Origin: an uncultured Pseudoflavonifractor sp. | GTDB lineage: Bacteria; Bacillota; Clostridia; Oscillospirales; Oscillospiraceae | Reading direction: 5' to 3' | Assembly: GCA_904419835.1 (NCBI GenBank) | Contig: CAJFTA010000014.1 | Location: forward strand, 1 to 42,686 | Length of the DNA: 42,686 nt | In this document: positions 13,900 to 21,271 of the stretch, one piece after another | Numbering within the stretch: the first letter of the stretch is position 1 | Layout: each line of letters starts with the position of its first letter | Made by a program: the position numbers and the translations under genes | The notes under the pieces: generated by a model | Told to the model about the DNA's origin: nothing | Seen by the model: the letters and a program-made list of their open reading frames with translations, nothing else | Database searches by the model: none

Positions 13900-15183
13900 A
13901 TGAATATGATCCAATTGATAGAGCACCTGAATCTCTTTATGGCCGTGCTCTTTACGGTACTCTATTTTTATCAGCTGGTCTATCTGGGCGTGGGCCTGGT
14001 GCGCAGGAAGCGCCCGCCCCGCCTGCCGGAAACCTGCAAGTTCCACCGCTACGCTGCGGTGATCTCCGCCCGGAACGAGGAAGGGGTCATAGGAGAGCTG
14101 ATACAATGTTTGAAACAGCAGAACTACCCCTCCGAACTGCTGGACATCTATGTGGTGGCGGACAACTGCACCGACGATACCGCCGGCGCGGCCCGCGCGG
14201 CGGGCGCCATTGTCTATGAGCGCCAGGATAAGCGGCTCAAGGGCAAGGGCTACGCTCTGGACTGGCTTTTCCACCACTTGGCGGCGGAAGAGCGGGACGT
14301 GTACGACGCCTATCTCATCTTTGACGCCGACAACCTGGTGGATAAGGAGTTCGTGCGGGAGATGAACCGGGTCTTTGACACCGGAAAGTACGACGCCCTC
14401 ACCTGCTACCGCAACTCCAAGAATTTTGGCGACAACTGGATTTCCGCCGGATACTCCATCTGGTTCCTGCGGGAGGCCCGCTTCCTCAGTTATCCCCGGA
14501 TGCTGCTGGGCAGCAACTGCCACGTGTCCGGCACCGGCTTTCTGGTGTCCTCCCGGGTCATCCGGGAGAACGGCGGCTGGCCCTACCACCTGCTCACCGA
14601 GGACATCGAGTTCTCCGTCAGCTCGGCGGTCAAGGGCTTCCGCATCGGCTACTGCGACGCCGCCGTGGTCTACGACGAGCAGCCCACCACCTTCCGCCAG
14701 TCCTGGGATCAGCGGCTGCGGTGGTCCAAGGGCTTCTACCAGGTGGACAGAAAGTACGCCATCCCCCTGCTGAAGGGCTGCGCCCGTCTGGACAAGACCA
14801 GCTGGTCCTGCTACGATATGCTGATGACCGTGGCCCCCGGCATGCTGCTCACCCTGGCTGTTTTCCTCTTCAACGGCATCATCTGCGCCGCCTGCCTAGT
14901 GGAGCCCCCCTACATCGCCCGGTATGTCATCTCCCTGTGTCTGGAGTTCATGGGCTCCTCCCTCTTCACCTTCTACATGGGTCTGCTGGTCTACGGCATC
15001 GTCACCGTGCTCAGCGAGTGGAAAAATATCAGCGCGCCGGCGGCGAAAAAGGTGCTCTATGTCTTCCTCTTCCCCGTCTTTATGTTTACCTACATCCCCA
15101 TCTCCCTGGCCGCTCTGGTGCGCCGGGTGGAGTGGAAGCCCATTTACCACTCCAGCAACAAGCAGCTCAGCACCGCCCGTTAA
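13900..15183 (+). CDS. Membrane glycosyltransferase family 2 protein
   Basis: A 427-residue processive-type GT2 enzyme in the membrane. One N-terminal hydrophobic segment (about 10-33) is followed by the catalytic domain: AAVISARNEE, VVADNCTDDT, the DxD motif FDADN (Asp142, Asp144), LLTEDIEFS (general base region) and the QRLRW acceptor motif. Three to four C-terminal segments follow (MLLTLAVFLFNGIICAACL, LFTFYMGLLVYGIVTVL, VLYVFLFPVFMFTYIPISLAAL). This layout is shared with cellulose, hyaluronan and poly-GlcNAc synthases and many uncharacterised clostridial homologues. It is a single-gene unit with its own terminator. The polymer is not predictable. Confidence 0.9.
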   Translation: MNMIQLIEHLNLFMAVLFTVLYFYQLVYLGVGLVRRKRPPRLPETCKFHRYAAVISARNEEGVIGELIQCLKQQNYPSELLDIYVVADNCTDDTAGAARAAGAIVYERQDKRLKGKGYALDWLFHHLAAEERDVYDAYLIFDADNLVDKEFVREMNRVFDTGKYDALTCYRNSKNFGDNWISAGYSIWFLREARFLSYPRMLLGSNCHVSGTGFLVSSRVIRENGGWPYHLLTEDIEFSVSSAVKGFRIGYCDAAVVYDEQPTTFRQSWDQRLRWSKGFYQVDRKYAIPLLKGCARLDKTSWSCYDMLMTVAPGMLLTLAVFLFNGIICAACLVEPPYIARYVISLCLEFMGSSLFTFYMGLLVYGIVTVLSEWKNISAPAAKKVLYVFLFPVFMFTYIPISLAALVRRVEWKPIYHSSNKQLSTAR

Positions 15184-15186
15184 TTG

Positions 15187-15220
15187 CTCCGGGCCGGCAC
15201 CTGCCGGCCCGGAGTTTTTT
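15187..15220 (+). terminator. Intrinsic terminator of the GT2 gene
   Basis: Stem CTCCGGGCCGGCA/ tail TGCCGGCCCGGAG with a very short loop, followed by TTTTTT. It starts three bases after the stop codon. Confidence 0.92.
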
Positions 15221-15282
15221 GTCCTTCCGTCCACGGCGGAGTGCGCCGCATGGGCGGTTTTTATCTTGCGCCATTTTCCTTC

Positions 15283-15311
15283 TTGACAAATCCCCACTGT
15301 CCGAGTATGAT
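15283..15311 (+). promoter_or_regulatory. Promoter of csoR-copA
   Basis: TTGACA (15283-15288), 17-base spacer, TATGAT (15306-15311). Start of transcription is expected near 15318, just before the G-tract dyad. Confidence 0.85.
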
Positions 15312-15322
15312 TATATCGCAAG

Positions 15323-15346
15323 AACACTCCCCCCCAGGGGGGTGTT
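15323..15346 (+). promoter_or_regulatory. CsoR operator (C-tract/G-tract dyad)
   Basis: AACACT followed by seven C, an A, six G and TGTT: an imperfect inverted repeat of the type bound by CsoR/RcnR regulators. It overlaps the expected transcription start, so bound apo-CsoR would block initiation and Cu(I) would release it. Confidence 0.8.
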
Positions 15347-15366
15347 TAGGAAAGGAGGCGCGCGCC

Positions 15367-15630
15367 ATGATGGCCGATGCAAAAACTGTGACCAGACTGC
15401 TGAAAACCGCCCGGGGTCAGCTGGACGGTATCCTGAAAATGGTGGAGGATGACCGCTACTGCATCGACATCTCCCAGCAGATCATGGCCACTGAGGCCAT
15501 TCTTAACCGGGCCAACAAGGAGATTCTGGCCGCCCACCTGAAGCACTGCGTCCAGGAGGCCGCCAGCGACGAGGAGCGGGCCGCCAAAATCGACGAGTTC
15601 ACCCAGACCCTGGGCCGGATTCTCAAGTAA
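15367..15630 (+). CDS. csoR: Copper-sensing repressor CsoR
   Basis: An 87-residue all-helical DUF156 regulator. The Cu(I) ligand pattern is present: Cys32 (in DDRYCIDIS), His57 and Cys61 (in AAHLKHC), with the 25- and 4-residue spacings of characterised copper CsoR proteins. TRLLKTARGQLDGILKMVEDDRYC is the family helix 1-2 block with basic DNA-binding residues. AAAGGAGG precedes the ATG at 15367; an adjacent ATG at 15370 is also possible. It represses its own operon with copA through the operator at 15323-15346. Confidence 0.93.
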   Translation: MMADAKTVTRLLKTARGQLDGILKMVEDDRYCIDISQQIMATEAILNRANKEILAAHLKHCVQEAASDEERAAKIDEFTQTLGRILK

Positions 15631-15653
15631 TCCCCCTATCCCCCCATCTCGCT

Positions 15654-18224
15654 GTGTTTGAAAGTGTGGTGTTCCCTTTGAAACAGAAATTTGACGTTAC
15701 TGGCATGACCTGCTCGGCTTGCTCCGCTCATGTTGACAAGGCGGTGCGCAAGGTGGACGGCGTCACGGAGGTCAACGTAAACCTGCTGTCCAACTCCATG
15801 ACCGTGGAGTATGACCCGGCCAAGACCTCCCCCCAGGCCATTGAGGAAGCGGTGGCCGCCGCCGGATACGGCGCCTCCTGCCCCCTGCCCGCCGGTAAGC
15901 AGGCCCCCGCTGTGCAGCAGGGGCCCTCTCCCATGGAGGCGGAGCTGAAGCACATGAAGCGACGTCTCATCGTGTCCTTTGTCTTCCTCATCCCCCTGTT
16001 CTACATCGCCATGGGCCACATGATGGGCTGGCCTCTGCCTGAGTTCTTCCACGGCACGGAAAACGCCATGGTCTTTGCCCTGGTACAGTTCCTGCTGCTG
16101 CTGCCCATCCTGTACGTCAACGACAAATACTACAAGGTGGGCTTCAAGACGCTCTTCAAAGGCGCGCCCAACATGGACTCCCTTATCGCCATGGGTTCCG
16201 CCGCCGCCCTCATCTACGGCGTGGCCGCCCTGTTCGCCATTGGCTGGGGTCTGGGCCACGGGGATACGGCTCTGGTGGACAAGTGGTCCATGGACCTGTA
16301 CTTCGAGTCGGCGGGCATGATCCTCACCCTCATCACCCTGGGCAAGTACCTGGAGACCCGCTCCAAGGGCAAGACCAGCCAGGCCATCACCCGTCTGATG
16401 GACCTGGCCCCCAAGACTGCCTCCGTCCTGCGGGACGGGGTGGAGACCGAGGTGCCGGTGGATGAGGTGGCGGTGGGCGACCTGATTGTGGTGCGGCCCG
16501 GCGGGCGCATCCCGGTGGACGGGGTCATCACCGACGGCTTCTCCGCTGTGGACGAGTCCGCCCTCACCGGCGAGAGCCTGCCGGTGGACAAGGGCCCCGG
16601 GGACAAGGTGGCCGCCGCGTCCATCAACAAGTCCGGCTCCTTCACCTTCAAGGCCCTCCGGGTGGGCGAGGACACCACCCTGGCCCAGATGATCCGTCTG
16701 GTGGACGAGGCCGCCTCCTCCAAGGCCCCCATCGCCAAGCTGGCCGACAAGGTGGCGGGCGTCTTTGTCCCCGCCGTCATCGGCATCGCCCTGGTGACCG
16801 CCGTCGTCTGGCTCATCGCCACCGGCGGCAGCATCACCTCCGCCCTCACCGCCGGCGTGGCCGTGCTGGTCATCTCCTGCCCCTGCGCCCTGGGCCTGGC
16901 CACCCCGGTGGCCATCATGGTGGGCACCGGCAAGGGCGCGGAAAACGGCATCCTCATCAAGTCCGCCGAGGCCCTGGAGACCCTTCACACCATCGACACC
17001 GTGGTGCTGGACAAGACGGGCACCCTCACCAGCGGCAAGCCGGTGGTCACCGACTGCCTCACCGCCGCCGGCGTCACGGAGGAGGAGCTGCTGTGCGTGG
17101 CCGCCTCCCTGGAGCAGCCCTCGGAACACCCCCTGGCCCAGGCCATTGTGGCCGAGGCGGGGGAGCGAAACATCCCCCTTGTGCGCGTGGAGGGCTTCCA
17201 GGCCGTCCACGGACGGGGCGTCACCGCCCGGCTCCACGGCGCCCCCGTGCTGGCGGGCAACCGGGCCATGATGGAGGAGGCGGGGGTGGACCTGTCCTGC
17301 TTTGAGGGCCCCGCCGGGGCTCTGGCCGAGCAGGGCAAGACCCCCCTCTACTTTGCCGAAAGCGGCAGTCTGCTGGGCGTGGTGGCGGTGGCCGACACCG
17401 CCAAGCCCACCAGCGCCGCCGCCGTGGCGGGCTTCAAGGCCCTGGGCATCCGGGTTGTCATGCTCACCGGCGACAACCGCCGCACCGCCCAGGCGGTGGG
17501 GCAGGCACTGGGCGTGGACGGGATTGTCTCCGAGGTGCTGCCCCAGGACAAGGAAAAGACCGTGTCCGCCCTCCAGGCCCAGGGCCGCAAGGTGGCCATG
17601 GTGGGCGACGGCATCAACGACGCCCCCGCCCTGGCCCGGGCGGATGTGGGCATGGCCATCGGCGCGGGCACCGACGTGGCCATCGAGTCGGCGGACATCG
17701 TGCTGATGAAGAGCGATCTGATGGACGCGGTGGACGCGGTGCGGCTGTCCAAGGCCACCATCCGCAACATCAAGGAGAACCTGTTCTGGGCCTTCTTCTA
17801 CAATATCATCTGCATCCCCATTGCCGCCGGTGTGCTGGTGCTCTTCGGCGGCCCTCAGCTCAACCCCATGTTCGCCGCCGCGGCCATGAGCCTCAGCTCG
17901 GTGTGCGTGGTGACCAACGCCCTGCGGCTCAAGTTCTTCAAGCCCACCCCCCGGGACACCGCTGTCCCTCAGCATACGCAGTCCAAAGAAACCACTGAGA
18001 AAGGAACGATTACCATGGAAAAGAAGCTCGGAATTGAAGGCATGATGTGCAATCACTGCAAGGCCCACGTGGAGAAGGCCCTCTCCGCCCTGGACGGGGT
18101 CACCTCCGCCGCAGCCGACGTGGAGGGCAAGTGCGCCGTGGTCACCCTGTCCCATGACGTGACGGATGAGGCGCTGAAAAAGGCCGTGGAGGACGCGGGC
18201 TATCAGGTCACCTCTGTGTCCTGA
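15654..18224 (+). CDS. copA: Copper-exporting P1B-type ATPase with C-terminal CopZ-like domain
   Basis: An 856-residue Cu(I) exporter. N-terminal HMA domain with GMTCSAC (Cys20, Cys23); membrane segments; actuator TGES; the transmembrane metal site CPC (Cys409-Cys411 in ISCPCALGLATP); phosphorylation motif DKTGTLT (Asp453); SEHPLAQAI with the P1B HP dipeptide; GDGINDAP hinge. The sequence then runs through a charged linker (about 765-787) into a second HMA domain (788-856; GMMCNHC) of exactly CopZ size. Typical CopA proteins have only N-terminal HMA domains, so this looks like a copA-copZ fusion. No clear ribosome binding site marks the start: GTG 15654 or TTG 15678 are both possible. Transcribed with csoR. 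Confidence 0.94.
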   Translation: MFESVVFPLKQKFDVTGMTCSACSAHVDKAVRKVDGVTEVNVNLLSNSMTVEYDPAKTSPQAIEEAVAAAGYGASCPLPAGKQAPAVQQGPSPMEAELKHMKRRLIVSFVFLIPLFYIAMGHMMGWPLPEFFHGTENAMVFALVQFLLLLPILYVNDKYYKVGFKTLFKGAPNMDSLIAMGSAAALIYGVAALFAIGWGLGHGDTALVDKWSMDLYFESAGMILTLITLGKYLETRSKGKTSQAITRLMDLAPKTASVLRDGVETEVPVDEVAVGDLIVVRPGGRIPVDGVITDGFSAVDESALTGESLPVDKGPGDKVAAASINKSGSFTFKALRVGEDTTLAQMIRLVDEAASSKAPIAKLADKVAGVFVPAVIGIALVTAVVWLIATGGSITSALTAGVAVLVISCPCALGLATPVAIMVGTGKGAENGILIKSAEALETLHTIDTVVLDKTGTLTSGKPVVTDCLTAAGVTEEELLCVAASLEQPSEHPLAQAIVAEAGERNIPLVRVEGFQAVHGRGVTARLHGAPVLAGNRAMMEEAGVDLSCFEGPAGALAEQGKTPLYFAESGSLLGVVAVADTAKPTSAAAVAGFKALGIRVVMLTGDNRRTAQAVGQALGVDGIVSEVLPQDKEKTVSALQAQGRKVAMVGDGINDAPALARADVGMAIGAGTDVAIESADIVLMKSDLMDAVDAVRLSKATIRNIKENLFWAFFYNIICIPIAAGVLVLFGGPQLNPMFAAAAMSLSSVCVVTNALRLKFFKPTPRDTAVPQHTQSKETTEKGTITMEKKLGIEGMMCNHCKAHVEKALSALDGVTSAAADVEGKCAVVTLSHDVTDEALKKAVEDAGYQVTSVS
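18015..18224 (+). other. copZ: Possible internal start for free copper chaperone CopZ
   Basis: An in-frame ATG at 18015 is preceded by GAGAAAGGA with nine bases of spacing, inside copA. Initiation here would give a 69-residue protein with the HMA motif GMMCNHCKAHVEKAL, the length of stand-alone CopZ. This may be a relic of an ancestral separate copZ or a working internal start. Sequence alone cannot show which. Confidence 0.45.
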
Positions 18225-18236
18225 CCTCCGGCTCAT

Positions 18237-18270
18237 AAAAAATTCCCCGGGAGCTCCCGGGGAATTTTTT
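18237..18270 (+). terminator. Intrinsic terminator of csoR-copA
   Basis: Long perfect stem with arms AAAAAATTCCCCGGGAG and CTCCCGGGGAATTTTTT; T-runs make it effective in both directions. It is next to element E. Confidence 0.95.
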
Positions 18271-18386
18271 ATGGGCTGTCGAAAAAGTGGCTTCCACCAC
18301 TTTTTCGAGGGAGTTTCCATTTGATTCCGTCATCTGCGGATGACGGAACTCTGCGAGGCTTCCCCTTCCGGGAGGTTTTTGACAGA
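18271..18386 (-). repeat. Type 2 dispersed hairpin element, copy E (internally deleted)
   Basis: About 116 bp between convergent genes. Both ends match copy D (CTGTCGAAAAAGTGG on the left, GGAGGTTTTTGACAG on the right), and the hairpin with arms TTCCGTCATC/GATGACGGAA is kept. The central part of D, with the GGGACATGTGCCT-loop hairpin and the AT-rich stem, is missing. Confidence 0.85.
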
Positions 18387-18387
18387 C

Positions 18388-18416
18388 AAAAGCCCGGGCC
18401 CCAGGCCCGGGCTTTT
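18388..18416. terminator. Terminator of the O-antigen-ligase-like gene
   Basis: Stem AAAAGCCCGGGCC/GGCCCGGGCTTTT with a CCA loop, 14 bases past the stop on the minus strand. T-runs on both strands make it bidirectional. Confidence 0.9.
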
Positions 18417-18430
18417 CACATATGATGGAA

Positions 18431-20005
18431 TTATGCCTCCGCGCTCTGTTTGGCGCGGGCCAGCTTGACGCAGGCGGCAATGACGCCGAAGAGGAAGAAG
18501 TAGACGAACATATTGCGGGGGTAGAACCAGGTGTACTCCGCCACGCTGATGACCGAGATGCCGAAGAAGGCGCCCACGGCGGCGGAGAGGATGTTCTTGA
18601 TCCGGCGGTCCGTGCAGGTATAGTAGGTCTTGACGCCCACCTTCAGCTGGTGGAGCACCATGGCCACATAGGTCAGAGCGCCGAAGAAGCCCAGCTCGCC
18701 CCACATCTGGAGGTAGTTGTTGTGGGTGTGGATGGGGTAGTTGCCGTCGTACATGGTGGGGTACACCTTGAACACCTGGCGCATCACGTCGGTGCCCAGG
18801 CCCACGCCCCGCAGGCCGTAGTCCTCGATGAGGTAGGCGGTGTTCCCATAAATGGCAAAGCGGTACCGGAGAGAGCTGTCCTTCATATTGCCGATGGTGA
18901 GGATGCGGTTCATGATGCTCTCGGGCAGGAAGGGCAGTGCGGCAAGACCCAGCACGATAAAGAGGGGCAGGAAGCGCCAGTTTTGGAGTATCAGGAACAC
19001 AGCCATAACAAGAACCATGGCAATCCATCCGGTCCGGAAGTAGGTCATGCCGATAGCCACCACACAGGGCACCAATGCTGCCAGAGCCAGCACTCTCCCC
19101 CGCCATCCCCTGGCGTTGAGGAACAGGGCCAGCAGGAAGGGCATGAGCATAATCAGAATTTCACCGAAGTTATTGGGGTTGTCGAAGAAGGAGTAGACCC
19201 GGCCGGGCATGCCCGCGTTGAGGACCAGGTCCTGCTGGGAGGCCACCACCTCCACGCCGATATAGCCCTGGTAGCAGCCGTAGAGGGCCGACACGGTCAG
19301 GCCGCACAGGGAGATGACCAGCATCAGCTGGAGCTGCTCCACCTTCTGCACCGCGCTCACGGTCAGCAGGGTAATGAGGAAGGCGATGGCATGGAACACG
19401 AAAAAGCGCCAGGACAGGCTGCCGGTGACGCCGCTGACCAGGCCGGAGGAGAGGTCTGTGCCCAGGCTGCACAGGAAGCCGTAGCACACAAAGGCCATGA
19501 ACAGGGTGTAGTAGGGACCCAGCTTGTCCAGGTCCAGCCGGTGCCTGGGCCGGGCCATGCAGCCGGCCAGGAAGAGCATCATCACGCCGTACATGCACAG
19601 CAGGGTGTAGGCATTGTTCCAGTTGGCGTGGTCCACCACCAGCATGAGCAGCATGGACAATCCCAGGAACACAAAGGTGGCCCCGCCCAGGGCGGAGGCG
19701 ATGCGGAAGGCAATGCTGGCGTCCCACACATTCTTCCAGATTCTGTACAGCCACTGGACAATCATGCAGGGGATATTGAGGATAAAGGTGACAACCCGGC
19801 AGGTCAGGCTCTCCGGCCAGCCGCCGGGTATGCGGCCGTCCCGCCAGACAAACTGCCAGAGGACGCTGCCCTCCACGCCGTGGCGGACGGCAATCTCGAT
19901 CCGCCGGAGGATTTTCCCGGGCACGCTCTCCGCCCAGCCGTCACTCAGGACGGTCCACAGGGCGATAAAAAAGCGGACCAGGGCACTGTTTTGTGCGACA
20001 GACAT
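18431..20005 (-). CDS. O-antigen ligase / Wzy-type polymerase family membrane protein
   Basis: A protein of about 524 residues with roughly ten membrane segments. The Wzy_C (PF04932) region is recognisable from NPNNFGEILIMLMPFLLALFL through the extracellular loop GLGTDVMRQVFKVYPTMY and the THNNYLQMWGELGFFG motif, in which the His-Asn-x-Tyr segment is conserved. The family polymerises or ligates lipid-linked glycans on the outer face of the membrane. The ATG at 20005 has GGAG nine bases upstream; ATG 20011 and TTG 20020 are alternatives. It is 48 bases downstream of the GT4 glycosyltransferase, so the pair probably acts in one surface glycan pathway. Confidence 0.87.
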   Translation of the reverse strand: MSVAQNSALVRFFIALWTVLSDGWAESVPGKILRRIEIAVRHGVEGSVLWQFVWRDGRIPGGWPESLTCRVVTFILNIPCMIVQWLYRIWKNVWDASIAFRIASALGGATFVFLGLSMLLMLVVDHANWNNAYTLLCMYGVMMLFLAGCMARPRHRLDLDKLGPYYTLFMAFVCYGFLCSLGTDLSSGLVSGVTGSLSWRFFVFHAIAFLITLLTVSAVQKVEQLQLMLVISLCGLTVSALYGCYQGYIGVEVVASQQDLVLNAGMPGRVYSFFDNPNNFGEILIMLMPFLLALFLNARGWRGRVLALAALVPCVVAIGMTYFRTGWIAMVLVMAVFLILQNWRFLPLFIVLGLAALPFLPESIMNRILTIGNMKDSSLRYRFAIYGNTAYLIEDYGLRGVGLGTDVMRQVFKVYPTMYDGNYPIHTHNNYLQMWGELGFFGALTYVAMVLHQLKVGVKTYYTCTDRRIKNILSAAVGAFFGISVISVAEYTWFYPRNMFVYFFLFGVIAACVKLARAKQSAEA

Positions 20006-20053
20006 AGACATAGGCTCCAATCTTGTGGAAAAATTGTAACTGAGCGGCGGGTT

Positions 20054-21157
20054 TTAGCCCTTGGCCGCCTTTTCGTAGATACGGAAGGTGGCCTCCGCCA
20101 TCTTGTGGACCTCGAAGCGGTCGTCCACCGCCTTGAGGGCGTTGGAACGGCAGCGCTCCAGCAGCTCCGGCTCCTCCATCATCCGCTTGAGGGCGCCCGC
20201 CATGGACTCGGGGTTGTCATACTCCGCCAGCAGGCCGCAGTTGGTCTGGTCGTTGACAATGTCCGGGTTGCCGGCAATGTCGGTGACCACCACGGGCAGT
20301 CCGGCGGCCATGGCCTCGATGATGAGGAAGGACAGGGCCTCGTGCCGGGAGGAGTTGACATACAGGTCGCTGGCCTTATACAGGTTCTTGATGTCCTTGC
20401 GGAAGCCGATGAACTTCACGCAGTCGTCCAGCCCAAGCTCCCTGGCCTGGGCCTTCCGCTCCTCCAGCAGGGGGCCGTCTCCCGCCAGCACCAGAGTGAA
20501 GGGCACGTCGGAGATCTCCCTGAGCCGCTTCACCGACTCCAGCAGGTAGTGGTGGCCCTTGTCGTCGGCAAAGCGGGAGGCGCACAGCATGACGAACCGG
20601 TCGGCCGGGATGCCCAGCTCCTGCCGCAGGGTGGACTCGCTCCGGTCCCCGGCCCAGGCGGCGGGATCCACCGCGTTGAAGATGACGGAAATCCGGTCGC
20701 CGCTCCAGCCGTTGCGGATGAGCTGCTGCTTGCCCAGGTTGCACACGGCGATCATCTGGTCCTGCCGCCTGTCCATCCACTTGTTGGACAGGCGCGTAAT
20801 GGCGTTGTTGGCCAGCACAAAGTGGTTGGTGTACACCACCCGGATGTGCTTGTTGTACCGCTTGGCCAGCAGGGCGGTGTAGTGCTCCCGCAGGTAGTGG
20901 CAGTGGATTACGTCGATGTTCCACTCCCGGCACAGGTCGGCCAGGCGCCTGGCCGCCTTGAAGTCAAAGCGGCTGTTCATGTCGATTTGCCGGATGGGGA
21001 CGCCCGCCTCCTCCATCCGCTCCACCAGCAATCCCCCCTGGTTGTAGGCGAAAAAGGCCCGGATATGCTTATGGTTGAGGTACTTCACCAGGGTCTCCAC
21101 ATACCGCTCCGTCCCGGCCTTGCCGGCAAAGTTGAGGAGATAGAGGACATTCAGCAC
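20054..21157 (-). CDS. Glycosyltransferase family 4 protein
   Basis: A 367-residue GT-B fold retaining glycosyltransferase. The N-terminal acceptor domain begins VLYLLNFAGKAGTERYVETLVKYL, including a glycine-rich loop. The C-terminal donor domain has FVMLCASRFADDKGHHYLLESV, LVLAGDGPLLEE, VKFIGFRKDIKNLYKASDLYVNSSRHEALSFLIIEAMAAGLPVVVTDIAG; the E-x7-E pattern (EALSFLIIE) contacts the nucleotide sugar. The GTG at 21157 has GCAGGAGG nine bases upstream, which favours it over a start at 21202 lying in the intergenic hairpin. Cytosolic or peripheral to the membrane. Operon partner of the ligase-like gene. Confidence 0.92.
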   Translation of the reverse strand: MLNVLYLLNFAGKAGTERYVETLVKYLNHKHIRAFFAYNQGGLLVERMEEAGVPIRQIDMNSRFDFKAARRLADLCREWNIDVIHCHYLREHYTALLAKRYNKHIRVVYTNHFVLANNAITRLSNKWMDRRQDQMIAVCNLGKQQLIRNGWSGDRISVIFNAVDPAAWAGDRSESTLRQELGIPADRFVMLCASRFADDKGHHYLLESVKRLREISDVPFTLVLAGDGPLLEERKAQARELGLDDCVKFIGFRKDIKNLYKASDLYVNSSRHEALSFLIIEAMAAGLPVVVTDIAGNPDIVNDQTNCGLLAEYDNPESMAGALKRMMEEPELLERCRSNALKAVDDRFEVHKMAEATFRIYEKAAKG

Positions 21158-21186
21158 GTCAATCGGCCTCCTGCATTCAGCATAAG

Positions 21187-21217
21187 ATATGGGCAGACAC
21201 ACCGTGTCTGCCCATAT
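21187..21217. repeat. 14-bp perfect inverted repeat between metK and the GT4 gene
   Basis: Arms ATATGGGCAGACAC (21187-21200) and GTGTCTGCCCATAT (21204-21217) with a three-base loop. It lacks a T-run on the minus strand, so it is a poor intrinsic terminator for metK. Could be an operator, a processing site or a factor-assisted terminator. Confidence 0.7.
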
Positions 21218-21232
21218 AGTTTACCGTAAACT
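21218..21232. repeat. Second dyad abutting the metK-GT4 hairpin
   Basis: AGTTTAC-C-GTAAACT, seven-base arms around one base, directly adjoining the 14-bp inverted repeat. The size and symmetry suggest a dimeric protein-binding site upstream of the GT4-ligase pair. Confidence 0.5.
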
Positions 21233-21271
21233 TCTGCCTTTGTCTACGCTTTTCTTCCCGTTCCGGGGGTT

